From CAYIHX01 sp964363305 (GTDB taxonomy: Bacteria > Bdellovibrionota > UBA1018), in assembly GCA_964363305.1 (NCBI GenBank), contig CAYIHX010000029.1:1-50597 (forward strand): a stretch of DNA of 50,597 bases. The letters run 5' to 3'. Shown piece after piece: positions 19,315-27,829 of this stretch (position 1 is the stretch's first letter; every line of letters starts with the position of its first letter). Under the pieces are notes generated by a model. It was not told the origin of the DNA. It did no database searches and saw only the letters and a list, made by a program, of their open reading frames with translations. Made by a program: the position numbers and the translations under genes.

Positions 19315-20356
19315 TCATCTTCCTCTTCGGTCGAGACGGCGGAAGTACTCGCGGTAGGCGCGATCACTGGCGCGTTCAGCGGCAGTCGGGGAATCCAATG
19401 GCAGTGGGGGGGCATCATCTGGCCGTTTCCTAGGCTTGATCCCAAACTTTCTATAATTTGCGTCCGCAATCGGACTGGAATAATTAAAAGTAGGGTCATA
19501 ATGACGATATGCAGCATCAGCCCGTCTATGCCTCTCCTCAATAGTCGGAGAGCGAGTGAATTCCGGGTTCCGGGAGTTCGCAACTACCGGCGCCTCTACA
19601 CGATACTCCAAGCCATAAATATCGCCATTTTCAGCAACAGCAACGCTCGTCACTGCGGGTTCCGTGACCTTCTCCCAGGCTCCGTTGGCACGCGTTCGAT
19701 AAACCGCGTGGTCCGTTCCGACGCCATAGATGTCGCCCCTCTCAGTAACAGCAATGCTCGTCACCGCGGNNNNNNNNNNNNNNNNNNNNNNNNNNNNNNN
19801 NNNNNNNNNNNNNNNNNNNNNNNNNNNNNNNNNNNNNNNNNNNNNNNNNNNNNNNNNNNNNNNNNNNNNGTTCTGTGATTTTTTCCCAGGCTCCGTTTGC
19901 ACGCGTTCGATAAACCGCGTGGTCGCGTCCGACGCCATAGATGTCGCCCAGCTCAGTAACGGCAATGCTCGTCACCGCGGGTTCTGTGATTTTTTCCCAG
20001 GTTCCGTTTGCACGTGTTCGATAAACCGCGTGGTCGAGTCCGACGCCATAGATGTCGCCCCTCTCAGTAACAGCAATGCTCGTCACCGCGGGTTCTGTGA
20101 TTTTTTCCCAGGCTCCGTTTGCACGCGTTCGATAAACCGCGTGGTCAGGTCCGACGCCATAGAGGCTAGCGCCATTGGCGGTCACTGTGAAATTCGTCAT
20201 CAATTCATTTGCCACCGCGTTCCAATTGCTATCGGGCCGTGCGCTGTAAATGCGCCCGGCAACTTGGGCATTTGCGCTTGAGGCGGTCAGAGCCACCCCA
20301 GCGAGCACGCTCAATACTGAAAAACCAAGAACCTCTTTCACTTTCATAGAATTCAC
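19315..20356 (-). CDS. Secreted tectonin-like beta-propeller repeat protein
   Basis: The product has a signal peptide (ending SSANA-Q, about residue 30) and tandem 37-residue units of the form AVTSIAVTERGDIYGVG-DHAVYRTRANG-WEKITEP. This V-G-DIYGV...VYR...W pattern is that of tectonin/TECPR beta-propeller blades. At least five blades or part-blades are visible around the 100-N gap (19770-19869), which disrupts the frame artificially. After the repeats comes a hydrophilic Arg/Asp/Pro-rich tail of about 90 residues. Such propellers often bind carbohydrate or LPS; a lectin-like role is inferred. The GTG at 20356 follows AGAGGA. Confidence 0.75.
19650..20165 (-). repeat. 111-bp tandem repeats encoding propeller blades
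   Basis: The period is 111 bp: the string GTTCTGTGATTTTTTCCCAG starts at 19870, 19981 and 20092. Units differ by only a few bases, so they expanded recently or are kept alike by recombination. The array contains the second assembly gap. Confidence 0.92.
19770..19869. other. Assembly gap of 100 N
   Basis: Exactly 100 N inside the 111-bp repeat array. The true number of repeat units is unknown. Confidence 0.98.
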
Positions 20357-20710
20357 AAAGTACTTCCTCTTGAAAAGATTAATAGTATCAAATCCTTATA
20401 GTCTTGCACCGCAACACCTTCGTGGATACCTCACAAAGTCGACTAGATTAATACATTAAAAAAACAAAAGACTATCTTGAATTGACTTGCTGCGTCAAAA
20501 GCAGCCAGAAACACGAAACATCTGTTTCACCCCTCCGTTCATCTCCTCCTGTCACATTCTCGAACTCATACGAAAAGCCACTCTTAAACATTTTGTATTT
20601 ATTCACGAATCTCGAATCCAGCGACTAAACATTACGCACCCTATCTCACCTGTGCTCGGCGGCGGGGGCCGGATCTCCCCGCGCAAGGCCTCTCAGATTT
20701 CCTCATTCAG
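20357..20710. other. AT-rich intergenic region with a decayed copy of the DUF6600-like 3' end
   Basis: 20357-20640 is AT-rich and holds no recognised gene; it should contain the promoter of the tectonin-like gene. From about 20640 to 20710 the sequence CTCGGCGGCGGGGGCCGGATC, GCGCAAGGCCTCTCAGATTT and CCTCATTCA mirrors 17262-17373, the end and terminator of the DUF6600-like gene, with about 40 bp deleted between them. This looks like duplicated and decayed DNA. Confidence 0.6.
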
Positions 20711-20718
20711 TGGCCGTT

Positions 20719-21018
20719 TTAGAATCGGGCTTCGTAGTACAGACCGAGCGTCGTGTTCGCGACAGACGGCGCTTCGCCGCCCATCCAGTCGTAACGAACG
20801 GTCTCGCCTTCGATTCGAATCGCGTCGTTCGGGAAGATCGCGCCGAGCGCGTAAGAAAGCGCGGCCCGGAAGTGGGTGCGAATCGACCGAGCGGGGACAT
20901 CAGCCTGCACCGCCGCATCCACGTTGCCGCTCACTTCGACGAGGAAGCGGCTGGATCGAACCGCTGCCGAGAGAGCAGCTGACAGGAGGGCCTCGCCGTT
21001 GTCATCGAGCGCCTCGAG
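20719..21018 (-). pseudogene. 5'-truncated outer-membrane protein remnant
   Basis: The minus-strand frame reads SLEALDDNGEALLSAALSAA... to a C-terminal TLGLYYEARF followed by a stop. The alternating hydrophobic pattern and final Phe are typical of outer-membrane barrel ends. There is no start or signal peptide: upstream the frame runs straight into the 20-bp repeat at 21019. I consider it a truncated gene. It could have been moved together with the repeat. Confidence 0.55.
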
Positions 21019-21038
21019 CGAGGTTCTCCGAGAAGTGC
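21019..21038. repeat. Dispersed 20-bp repeat, copy 3
   Basis: Exact copy of 7416-7435 and 17377-17396. It abuts the truncated outer-membrane protein remnant. The right flank ACAAAACGCATTCCTTCACA resembles that of copy 2. Confidence 0.85.
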
Positions 21039-21114
21039 TCTCTACAAAACGCATTCCTTCACAAAAAAATTCACCGATCTCTCACACCGATCACTGTTCT
21101 TTTATAAGAATGGT

Positions 21115-21144
21115 GATATAAGTGCTTAAATTAAGCACAATATC
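21115..21144. promoter_or_regulatory. Palindrome upstream of the HNH endonuclease gene
   Basis: GTGCTTAA-A-TTAAGCAC (21122-21138) is a perfect 17-bp palindrome, extended by GATATA and ATATC to about 30 bp. It lies 36 bp before the ATG at 21180 in an AT-rich stretch, a position suitable for an operator. No T-run follows, so it is not an obvious terminator. The binding protein is unknown. Confidence 0.5.
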
Positions 21145-21179
21145 CACAAAATATTCCTCAAAAAAAGAAACACTCCAGA

Positions 21180-22379
21180 ATGAACGCAACCAACGCCAGT
21201 GAAGGATCGAACATCACAGAACCAAATGCCCGTCTCACCAACGAGGCTCTTTGGGCTCGCACGTATGCTGCGAGAAATAAAGAACGCGAAGCGCTCGATG
21301 AATTACTCGAGCTTCTTCTCGAAGTTGACCGTCGCCGCCTGCACCTCGAACGCGGTTTTGATTCGATGTTCACGTTCCTCGAAAAGGGGCTTGGCTATGA
21401 TCCTGGCTCCGCCCACCGAAGACTGATGACGTTGAGGGCGATCGGAAAGATGCCAGAGATCAAAGCGCAACTCAAAGATGGAAACGTCACGCTTTCCGCG
21501 GTCGCGATGACCGAAAATCACCTGCGACAGATCGGCAAAACGAGAGCCATTCCGCAGGAGGAACGCCGAGAGCTATTCTCTGCCGTAAAGGGAAGAACCA
21601 AAGCCGAAGTGGAACTTATTCTTGCAAAAAACCGGCAAGAGCTGGGCCTCGCACCCGAACGAATGCCGGATCGCGTGCTGAGACTCGACACCCGGAGAAC
21701 AGAGCTCCGTTTTGAAGTGGGTCCTGAATTCATGGAAAGCCTGACTCGCCTGCGCGAGCTCTTCTTTCATCGAAATCCGGAAGCGAAAATGGATGAATTG
21801 CTGCTCTATGCGCTGCGCACGACTTTAAGAAAACTGGATCCGAAAGAGCGACACGCAAGAAGAACCGAGAGAGCTATCCAGAAAATGGGCACACTTGCCC
21901 CCCCTTCGAACCCAGACCTCGAAAAAAGACCATTCCCGGCCGCTCAACCTTCCGTGCCTAGACTTTTCGAAGAACCCACACTTCCCAGGGAACCTTCACT
22001 CCCCCTGTCGACCCGACGTCGCGCTCCTGAACCCACGGAAGACGAGCTTCTGCATCATCCGGCATTTGTCCGCCTCTATGGCACCACTCGCCCACACCTT
22101 CCTGCGGCCTCTCGGGATGCGGCACTGCAGGAGGCGGGACATCGTTGTGAATTCAAAGATTCCCTCACGGGAAGACCGTGTGGAGGAGCAGGGACCTTGG
22201 AGCTGGATCACCGTATTCCGCTTTCGAGGAGCGGCGCAAACACTGCCACCAACGTCCAAGTCCTTTGCTGGGGGCACCACCGCCTAAAATCAGAACGGGA
22301 ACGGAATCAGCAAACGAAATCGATCTCGCCGGCTCTTGCCTGCGATGCGTGTGGACCCTCCTTTGGGTTCCGGCCATAA
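21180..22379 (+). CDS. HNH endonuclease with DUF222-like N-terminal domain
   Basis: The 399-residue protein has a helical N-terminal region (about 20-220) like DUF222, including a segment YDPGSAHRRLMTLRAIGKMP, a Pro-rich linker (about 240-290), and a C-terminal HNH nuclease: CEFKDSLTGRPC, then LELDHRIPLSRSG, ATNVQVLCWGHHRLK. The HNH residues are the DH of LDHRIP, the N of TNVQVLC and the H of GHHRLK. Proteins of this layout are often multicopy in Bdellovibrio-like genomes; their function is not established. An AT-rich promoter region with a palindrome precedes it. Confidence 0.85.
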   Translation: MNATNASEGSNITEPNARLTNEALWARTYAARNKEREALDELLELLLEVDRRRLHLERGFDSMFTFLEKGLGYDPGSAHRRLMTLRAIGKMPEIKAQLKDGNVTLSAVAMTENHLRQIGKTRAIPQEERRELFSAVKGRTKAEVELILAKNRQELGLAPERMPDRVLRLDTRRTELRFEVGPEFMESLTRLRELFFHRNPEAKMDELLLYALRTTLRKLDPKERHARRTERAIQKMGTLAPPSNPDLEKRPFPAAQPSVPRLFEEPTLPREPSLPLSTRRRAPEPTEDELLHHPAFVRLYGTTRPHLPAASRDAALQEAGHRCEFKDSLTGRPCGGAGTLELDHRIPLSRSGANTATNVQVLCWGHHRLKSERERNQQTKSISPALACDACGPSFGFRP

Positions 22380-22423
22380 TCTTACGAGCTTCGGCTCTCC
22401 TCATGGGTGTATAAATATCCTCT

Positions 22424-23173
22424 ATGTTCCTCCGCACGATTCAACGCACGATGTCTACCCTGCTTTCTCTCTTCGGTCTCGCTCTCTCAGCGCTCTTCTT
22501 CATCTGGATCGAACGCCATTGCGCGCTTCCGTGGATTCCACGACAATTTGGATTTCCTTGGGTAGACTTGGCCGCCGAGTCGTCCCCTCTTCAAGCATTC
22601 TGGAACCTCGCCGTCCTCGCCCTCTTTTTTTTCCTGCCCCATTCTTTGCTCGCGCGATCCTCCATCAAGAGTAGACTCGGTCTTTTTCCTGAGCGACTCT
22701 ATCGCTCCACCTACGTCACAACGGCAGGACTGGGCGCATTCCTGGTCATGGCGCTTTGGCAGAACACGGGCATCCTGCTCTATGCCGCCCCGCTTTCCTC
22801 CGAGGGTATGCTCCTGACCTCCTTACTTGGATTCTGGGGACCGCTCGTCGTCGTCGCGTCTGCCTCGCCTTCAGCGCTCCATTGGCCGGCATTCTTCGGT
22901 TTCGCGGCGCAACCCAAGCGGGAGACTCTCTCCACGACGGGCCTCTACGCGCTCTGTCGTCATCCCCTTTACCTGGCGATCCTCGTCGCGCTCTCCCTTT
23001 CTCCGCTGCTCTCCCTCGACCGCCTGTTGATTCTCGTCGGCACGGCCTCTTACCTCACCATCGCGATTCCGCTCGAAGAACGGGACCTCGAAAAAAGATT
23101 TCCGAAGGAATATGCATCCTACCGCGAACGAGTGCCGCGCCTCTTTCCCTGGCGCCTCTTTGGAGCGCGCTAA
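22424..23173 (+). CDS. MddA/ICMT-like membrane methyltransferase
   Basis: The 249-residue protein has five or more membrane segments. FFFLPHSLLARSSIKSRLG and ERLYRSTYVTTAG match the first half of MddA/NnrU-type proteins. The C-terminal half carries the isoprenylcysteine methyltransferase-like signature GLYALCRHPLYLAILV (SAM-binding RHPxY) and LEERDLEKRFPKEYASYRERVPRLFPW. MddA methylates methanethiol to dimethyl sulfide; whether this protein uses that substrate is uncertain. It follows the HNH gene by 44 bp on the same strand but is likely independent. Confidence 0.75.
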   Translation: MFLRTIQRTMSTLLSLFGLALSALFFIWIERHCALPWIPRQFGFPWVDLAAESSPLQAFWNLAVLALFFFLPHSLLARSSIKSRLGLFPERLYRSTYVTTAGLGAFLVMALWQNTGILLYAAPLSSEGMLLTSLLGFWGPLVVVASASPSALHWPAFFGFAAQPKRETLSTTGLYALCRHPLYLAILVALSLSPLLSLDRLLILVGTASYLTIAIPLEERDLEKRFPKEYASYRERVPRLFPWRLFGAR

Positions 23174-23258
23174 AATCTTCCACTCAGGCATTGACGAACG
23201 AGGGGTCGCCTGATCGAATCAAAGCTACTTTTAGCCGAGAAGGGAAAGCTACGCCCGA

Positions 23259-24140
23259 ATGAGCAGAACTAGACTGACCGGACCCAGAACGAACCGAACC
23301 CGATCGATTCTCAAACAACCGACCTTGCAGTTCGCTCTCTGGATCGGTCGCGGGCTCGTCGGACTCAGTCTCCTCTCCGGATCCTTGGCCCTCGCCGCCC
23401 CTTCCGTCAGTCCCTCCGCTCCCGCGCCGCCCAGCGCGCCCAGAAAAAAGACACTCGCCCGAGCCATCACCCTCATCGGAAAACCCCGAGTCGAACTGAC
23501 GGGTGAGATTTTCGACCTCAAAGCCAGCGATCACCCGCTTGTCTTTCGGTTGCAAAAAACCAGACAGGCGACGAGTGAAGGCATCGAATTCGTCAAAACC
23601 CGCTATGAGACTCCCGAGGGAGAGGAAGTCGCCGTTGAACGCCTTTACTATCAGGGTGGAAAACTCTTTCGCTACGAGCTCGACTACGCCTGGATCGAAC
23701 AGAGCTTCGCGATCGATATCCAAGAATGGACGACCGACTACAAACGCCTCTTCTGGGAAGACCAAAAATACGTCGAGGTAAAAGAAGGCATTAAGCCGAA
23801 TGTACTCGTCGGCGGTCAGATCGTCGAGTTCGTCCGGATGAACTGGGGCGCGCTCCGCGAAGGAAAAGACATCGCCTTCCGATTCGCGATCCCCGACCGT
23901 CAAGAAACTTTCGGATTTGAATTTTCCAAATGGGAAGACTCGACAGTTCCGGAGGGGCAAATGGGGGTGACCATGGCGCCTTCCGCCTTCTTCATCTCCA
24001 TCTTCGTCTCGCCCCTCCACCTCTATGGCGATCTCAAGACCGGCAAAATTCTCCGCGTCGTGGGAAGGACCTTTCTGCATCACCGCACGCCGAACGGGCT
24101 CAAAATTCTCCAAGGGGACATGGTTCTGAAGTATCCTTAG
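23259..24140 (+). CDS. Exported protein of unknown function upstream of ppk1
   Basis: The 293-residue protein has an Arg-rich N-terminus and a hydrophobic segment (about 29-47, ending ALAAP), a signal peptide or anchor, followed by a Pro/Ala/Ser linker. The mature region is strand-rich with many aromatic and acidic residues (YYQGGKLFRYELDYAWIEQS, FEFSKWEDST), plausibly a beta-structured periplasmic protein. I recognise no family. Only 5 bp separate its stop from ppk1, so the two are in one operon. Confidence 0.65.
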   Translation: MSRTRLTGPRTNRTRSILKQPTLQFALWIGRGLVGLSLLSGSLALAAPSVSPSAPAPPSAPRKKTLARAITLIGKPRVELTGEIFDLKASDHPLVFRLQKTRQATSEGIEFVKTRYETPEGEEVAVERLYYQGGKLFRYELDYAWIEQSFAIDIQEWTTDYKRLFWEDQKYVEVKEGIKPNVLVGGQIVEFVRMNWGALREGKDIAFRFAIPDRQETFGFEFSKWEDSTVPEGQMGVTMAPSAFFISIFVSPLHLYGDLKTGKILRVVGRTFLHHRTPNGLKILQGDMVLKYP

Positions 24141-24145
24141 GGTTG

Positions 24146-26311
24146 ATGTCTGACGACCAGCTCTACCCGTCGAGTATCCCGCCAGAGGCCCTCTCCTCGG
24201 CTCTGCCGTCAAGCGCCACGAGCGAGGAGTCGTTCAACCGGGAGATCAGCTGGCTTCAGTTCAATGCTCGCGTCCTTCAAGAGGCGCTCGACGCCCGCAC
24301 CCCTCTGCTCGAGCGAGTTAAGTTCCTTCAAATCTTCACGACGAATCTCGACGAATTCTACATGAAGCGCGTCGGCGGACTCAAACGCCAGGTCGCGCTC
24401 GGCATTACGGAAGGAGCACGCAATACCCTCTCCAATCAGGCGATGCTCCTGGAGATCCGCCGGCAGATCCTCCCGCTGCTGCATGCCCGCAACGCCTGCT
24501 GGGTGCAAGACCTCGCGCCGGCTCTCGAAAAAGAGAGAATCCTTCTTCTGCAATGGCCGGACCTAGAACGCGAGGAGCAGCTGTGGCTGGCTCAGTATTT
24601 TGAAAAAAACCTGTTTCCCGTCCTGACGCCTCTGGCGGTTGACCCCGGGCACCCCTTCCCTTTTCTCTCCAACCTCTCCACCTCGCTCGGCGTCCTGCTT
24701 CGCAACCCGCGCGCTCAAAACGGGGAGGAATTCAGCTCCTCCAACGAGTCGCTGTTCGCACGCCTGAAAATCCCGAGCTCCTTCGCGAGCTGGATTCGCC
24801 TCCCCACTTCAACCTCTACCGAAGAGAGGATGATCCACATCCGCGAAGTCATCACCCGCAACCTGGATCGCCTCTTTCCGGGGATGGAAATTCTGGGCTC
24901 ACTGACGTTTCGAATCACCCGCAACGCGGACGTCGAGCGCGACGAAGAGGATGCGGAAGACCTGCTCGAAATGATCACGGAAGAACTGCGTGAACGCCGT
25001 TTCGCCCGCGTGATTCGCCTCGAACATGGCCCGAATCCGAATATTACGCTCCGTGATTTTCTTAAAAACGAAATGGAGCTGCTCGATTCGGACATCTACG
25101 AGCAAGAGTTCACGGACATCGATTTCTCGCACCTCGATCCCATCTGGGGCGTGAACCGCCGCAAGCTCAAGTACAAGAACTGGATCCCGATCACGCCCGA
25201 ACCGCTCCAAGACGAGGACGCCTCGATCTTCAGCGTCATTCGCGATCAGGACCTCGTCGTGCATCATCCGTATGAGAGTTTTCATCAGACGGTCGAGCGT
25301 TTCGTGCGCACGGCGGTAAACGATCCCCGGGTGATCGCCATCAAGATGGTACTCTACCGAACCGGCGCCGACAGCCCCTTCATTCCCCTTCTGATCCGCG
25401 CGGCCGAGAATGGAAAGCAGGTCGCGTGCCTGGTCGAACTCAAAGCGCGATTTGACGAGGCCCGGAACATCCAAGTGGCACGTCTGCTTGAAAAAGCGGG
25501 CGTGCACGTGGTTTACGGCATCGTCGGCCTCAAGACTCACTGCAAAGTCACGCTCGTGGCACGGCAAGAGGGCGAGGAGGTCCGCTGCTACGGCCACATC
25601 GGCACGGGAAATTACCACGCCAGCACGGCGCGCCTGTATACCGACCTCGGGCTGTTCACCTCGAAGCCGGAATTTACGCAAGATCTCATCCAGCTCTTCC
25701 ATTATCTGACCGGCCGCTCGCTCAACCGCTCGTATTCGAAGCTGATCGTCGCGCCGCTGGCGATGAAGCAGCGATTCATCGAGCTGATTCGTTTCGAAAC
25801 GGAGCAAGCCCAAGCCCATCGCCCCGCGCGCATCATCGCGAAGATGAACAGCCTGGAAGATCCCGAGATCATCGAAGAGCTCTATGCCGCCTCGCAGGCG
25901 GGCGTTCAAATCGATTTGATCGTCCGCGGGTTTTGTTGCCTGAGACCGCAGGTGCCAGGACTCAGCGAAAATATCTTCGTCACCTCCGTCATCGGCCGTT
26001 TTCTCGAGCATTCTCGCATTTTTCTCTTTCAGCATGGCGCGAGTCTGCCGCAAGAGGGACTTCTCTACATCGGCTCAGCCGATTGGATGAGCCGAAACCT
26101 CAACTGGCGGGTCGAAGCCGTCTGCCCGATCGAAGACAAAGCGCCGAAACAACGAATCTGGGATCTCCTGCAGATGCTCATCTGCGACCACCGCCAGGCC
26201 TGGGATCTCCGGGCCGACGGCATCTACACCCAACGCCAGCCCCGCAACGAGGCGGAGGGCACGCACGACCGGCTGATGCGGCTTTATGAGAGCTTGCAGG
26301 CGCGGATTTAG
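24146..26311 (+). CDS. ppk1: Polyphosphate kinase 1
   Basis: PPK1 reversibly transfers the gamma phosphate of ATP to polyphosphate. The ATG at 24146 gives 721 residues, near the usual 690-720. The N-terminal NREISWLQFNARVLQEA and the NLDEFYMKRVGGLKRQV segments are characteristic. His465 (GLKTHCKVTLV) is the phosphorylated residue and His622 (FLEHSRIFLF) the second essential one; their 157-residue spacing equals that of E. coli (435/592). HIGTGNYHASTARLYTDLGL is also present. The frame is open much further upstream, but this overlaps the previous gene. PolyP accumulation would fit starvation or dormancy responses. Confidence 0.97.
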   Translation: MSDDQLYPSSIPPEALSSALPSSATSEESFNREISWLQFNARVLQEALDARTPLLERVKFLQIFTTNLDEFYMKRVGGLKRQVALGITEGARNTLSNQAMLLEIRRQILPLLHARNACWVQDLAPALEKERILLLQWPDLEREEQLWLAQYFEKNLFPVLTPLAVDPGHPFPFLSNLSTSLGVLLRNPRAQNGEEFSSSNESLFARLKIPSSFASWIRLPTSTSTEERMIHIREVITRNLDRLFPGMEILGSLTFRITRNADVERDEEDAEDLLEMITEELRERRFARVIRLEHGPNPNITLRDFLKNEMELLDSDIYEQEFTDIDFSHLDPIWGVNRRKLKYKNWIPITPEPLQDEDASIFSVIRDQDLVVHHPYESFHQTVERFVRTAVNDPRVIAIKMVLYRTGADSPFIPLLIRAAENGKQVACLVELKARFDEARNIQVARLLEKAGVHVVYGIVGLKTHCKVTLVARQEGEEVRCYGHIGTGNYHASTARLYTDLGLFTSKPEFTQDLIQLFHYLTGRSLNRSYSKLIVAPLAMKQRFIELIRFETEQAQAHRPARIIAKMNSLEDPEIIEELYAASQAGVQIDLIVRGFCCLRPQVPGLSENIFVTSVIGRFLEHSRIFLFQHGASLPQEGLLYIGSADWMSRNLNWRVEAVCPIEDKAPKQRIWDLLQMLICDHRQAWDLRADGIYTQRQPRNEAEGTHDRLMRLYESLQARI

Positions 26312-26357
26312 GGCCTGTGGGCCTTCAGTAAACGTGTGATTTACCGATAAGCTCCCC

Positions 26358-26894
26358 ATGAAGCGTATTCAAGCGACATCCCTCCTCGCGCTCCTCGTAT
26401 CCTCCCCCTGGGCCTACGGGATCGAACCCAATACGGTGTTCTGTGGGGCTGGCATGCACAGCGTCCCCACCTATGCGGCGAGCGTTCATCAACGATGCGG
26501 CAACGGTGAGACCGTCACGCAGGGTGTTTGCGCCTACATGCTGCCGTGTATTGTCGTCACTGACGCTCTTCGCACCCAGGCGGAAGTATTTTTCTCGAGT
26601 GGGGCCGGTCACAAAACCTGGGAAAGCCTTACTGACCAGCAAAGAGCAGTCTTTCTCCGAGGACAGCCCCCAAGCGCCTGGAATCCCGCCATCGTCAGCT
26701 GCACCGGAGGAAGCGTCGATGCCGTCTCCGGAGTTGCCTCTTGCCCCCCCGTTCAAGAATGCATGCGAGACGTGTCCCTTCAGATGAGACCCGCCATGCC
26801 TCGCTCACTCACCCTCGACTCGACTCAGCTCTATCCCCTGAATCATGTCGGGGAGACGCCCCCCTCACCTTCCTCCGGAGCCGCAAATCCATGA
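26358..26894 (+). CDS. Small exported Cys-rich protein, unknown function
   Basis: The 178-residue product has a short signal peptide (MKRIQATSLLALLVSSPWAYG) and a mature part with about eight cysteines (FCGAG, RCGNG, GVCAYMLPC, SCTGG, SCPP, ECM), suggesting disulfides in the periplasm or outside. The tail is Pro/Ser-rich. No family is recognised. Its stop overlaps the start of the next small gene (ATGA), so they are coupled. It follows ppk1 after 46 bp. Confidence 0.6.
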   Translation: MKRIQATSLLALLVSSPWAYGIEPNTVFCGAGMHSVPTYAASVHQRCGNGETVTQGVCAYMLPCIVVTDALRTQAEVFFSSGAGHKTWESLTDQQRAVFLRGQPPSAWNPAIVSCTGGSVDAVSGVASCPPVQECMRDVSLQMRPAMPRSLTLDSTQLYPLNHVGETPPSPSSGAANP

Positions 26895-27133
26895 TGAAAA
26901 GCATCCAAACATTCCGCTCTCTTTTTCTCCTTTCAGTCCTCATGACGATTGAGGGCAAGGTCGTTTCGTTCACGGAGAGACTCGTGCTGATCCAAAAAGG
27001 CGCTCAAATCTACCACATTCAGAAAAAAGCGATTCCTGAGCCGTTGAGATCAACCCTTCACCAGCCGGGAGCAACCGTCAGCGTATCTGTTCCGGTGACT
27101 GCGATTGAGACGGTCCGAACCGCGAAGAATTGA
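26891..27133 (+). CDS. Small exported protein, unknown function
   Basis: The ATG at 26891 overlaps the stop of the preceding gene by 4 bp, which supports this start. The 80-residue product has a hydrophobic N-terminal segment (SLFLLSVLMTIEG) that may be a signal or anchor, followed by a strand-rich region (VVSFTERLVLIQKGAQIYHI) with OB-fold-like character. No family is recognised. It ends directly against the convergent plsC-like gene. Confidence 0.55.
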   Translation: MMKSIQTFRSLFLLSVLMTIEGKVVSFTERLVLIQKGAQIYHIQKKAIPEPLRSTLHQPGATVSVSVPVTAIETVRTAKN

Positions 27134-27829
27134 TCACAAACCCCGCTCCAACGCCCGCCGCACCTGCTCCATCCACTCCTCCCGCGAGCCATTCTCCGGG
27201 ATCGCGATTCGCGGGTGAATCGTGATGACCACCTCCACTCCTCGTTTCAGGCGCAGTGTTTTGGCCGGTAAAACGTCACGAGTGCCCCGAATGGAAACCG
27301 GCAGAATCGGCAGCCCCATCTCCTGCGACAAAATGAAGCCGCCTCTTTTGAACGGAAGCAGCCTCCCGGTCCTGGAGCGAGTCCCTTCGGGAGCGATCCA
27401 AATCTGAATCCCCGACTTCAGCTGTGCCTGGGCAAAACGAAGACTTCTGACCGCGCTCTCGCGATTCGAGCGATCGATCTCGATAAAGCCCGCCGTCCTC
27501 ATCGCGCGGCCCCAAAGCGGAACGAGAAAAAGCTCCTTCTTGGCGATCATCCGCAGCGACGGAGGGAGCGCCTGAAAAAGCGCGGGGATATCGTAGTGCG
27601 ACTCATGATTCGACATGATCACCATCGCCGAATACGGATCGAGATTTTCGCGCCCCCGCACGACGAGTCGAATCCCCGCATAACGGAGGATCGCTTGCGA
27701 CCACACGGAGAGCAACGCGTCGACTCGCCCGCGAGACAGGCGACCGAAAAATCCCTCCGCTACGGTCGAAACCGAGATCGCCGCCGTTCGCGCAAACGTC
27801 AGAAGAAAAACCCAGGCAAACGGAATCAT
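27134..27829 (-). CDS. plsC: 1-acyl-sn-glycerol-3-phosphate acyltransferase
   Basis: This 231-residue membrane-bound enzyme makes phosphatidic acid from lysophosphatidic acid, or a related acyl transfer. The HX4D catalytic motif is NHESHYD (His75, Asp80); APEGTRSRTG (146-155) is the phosphate-binding motif, and GFIEIDR and ILPVSIRG are the other two conserved blocks. A hydrophobic N-terminus (MIPFAWVFLLTFA) anchors it. The ATG at 27829 overlaps the stop of the upstream gene (ATGA); the open frame beyond it is antisense-like spill into that gene. Confidence 0.92.
   Translation of the reverse strand: MIPFAWVFLLTFARTAAISVSTVAEGFFGRLSRGRVDALLSVWSQAILRYAGIRLVVRGRENLDPYSAMVIMSNHESHYDIPALFQALPPSLRMIAKKELFLVPLWGRAMRTAGFIEIDRSNRESAVRSLRFAQAQLKSGIQIWIAPEGTRSRTGRLLPFKRGGFILSQEMGLPILPVSIRGTRDVLPAKTLRLKRGVEVVITIHPRIAIPENGSREEWMEQVRRALERGL

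Noticed and set aside
19650..20165. CRISPR-like array
   Set aside because: Repeats of 111 bp without unique spacers are translated as protein blades.
24899..26053. 384-codon minus-strand frame within ppk1
   Set aside because: Antisense shadow of ppk1, whose catalytic residues are intact.
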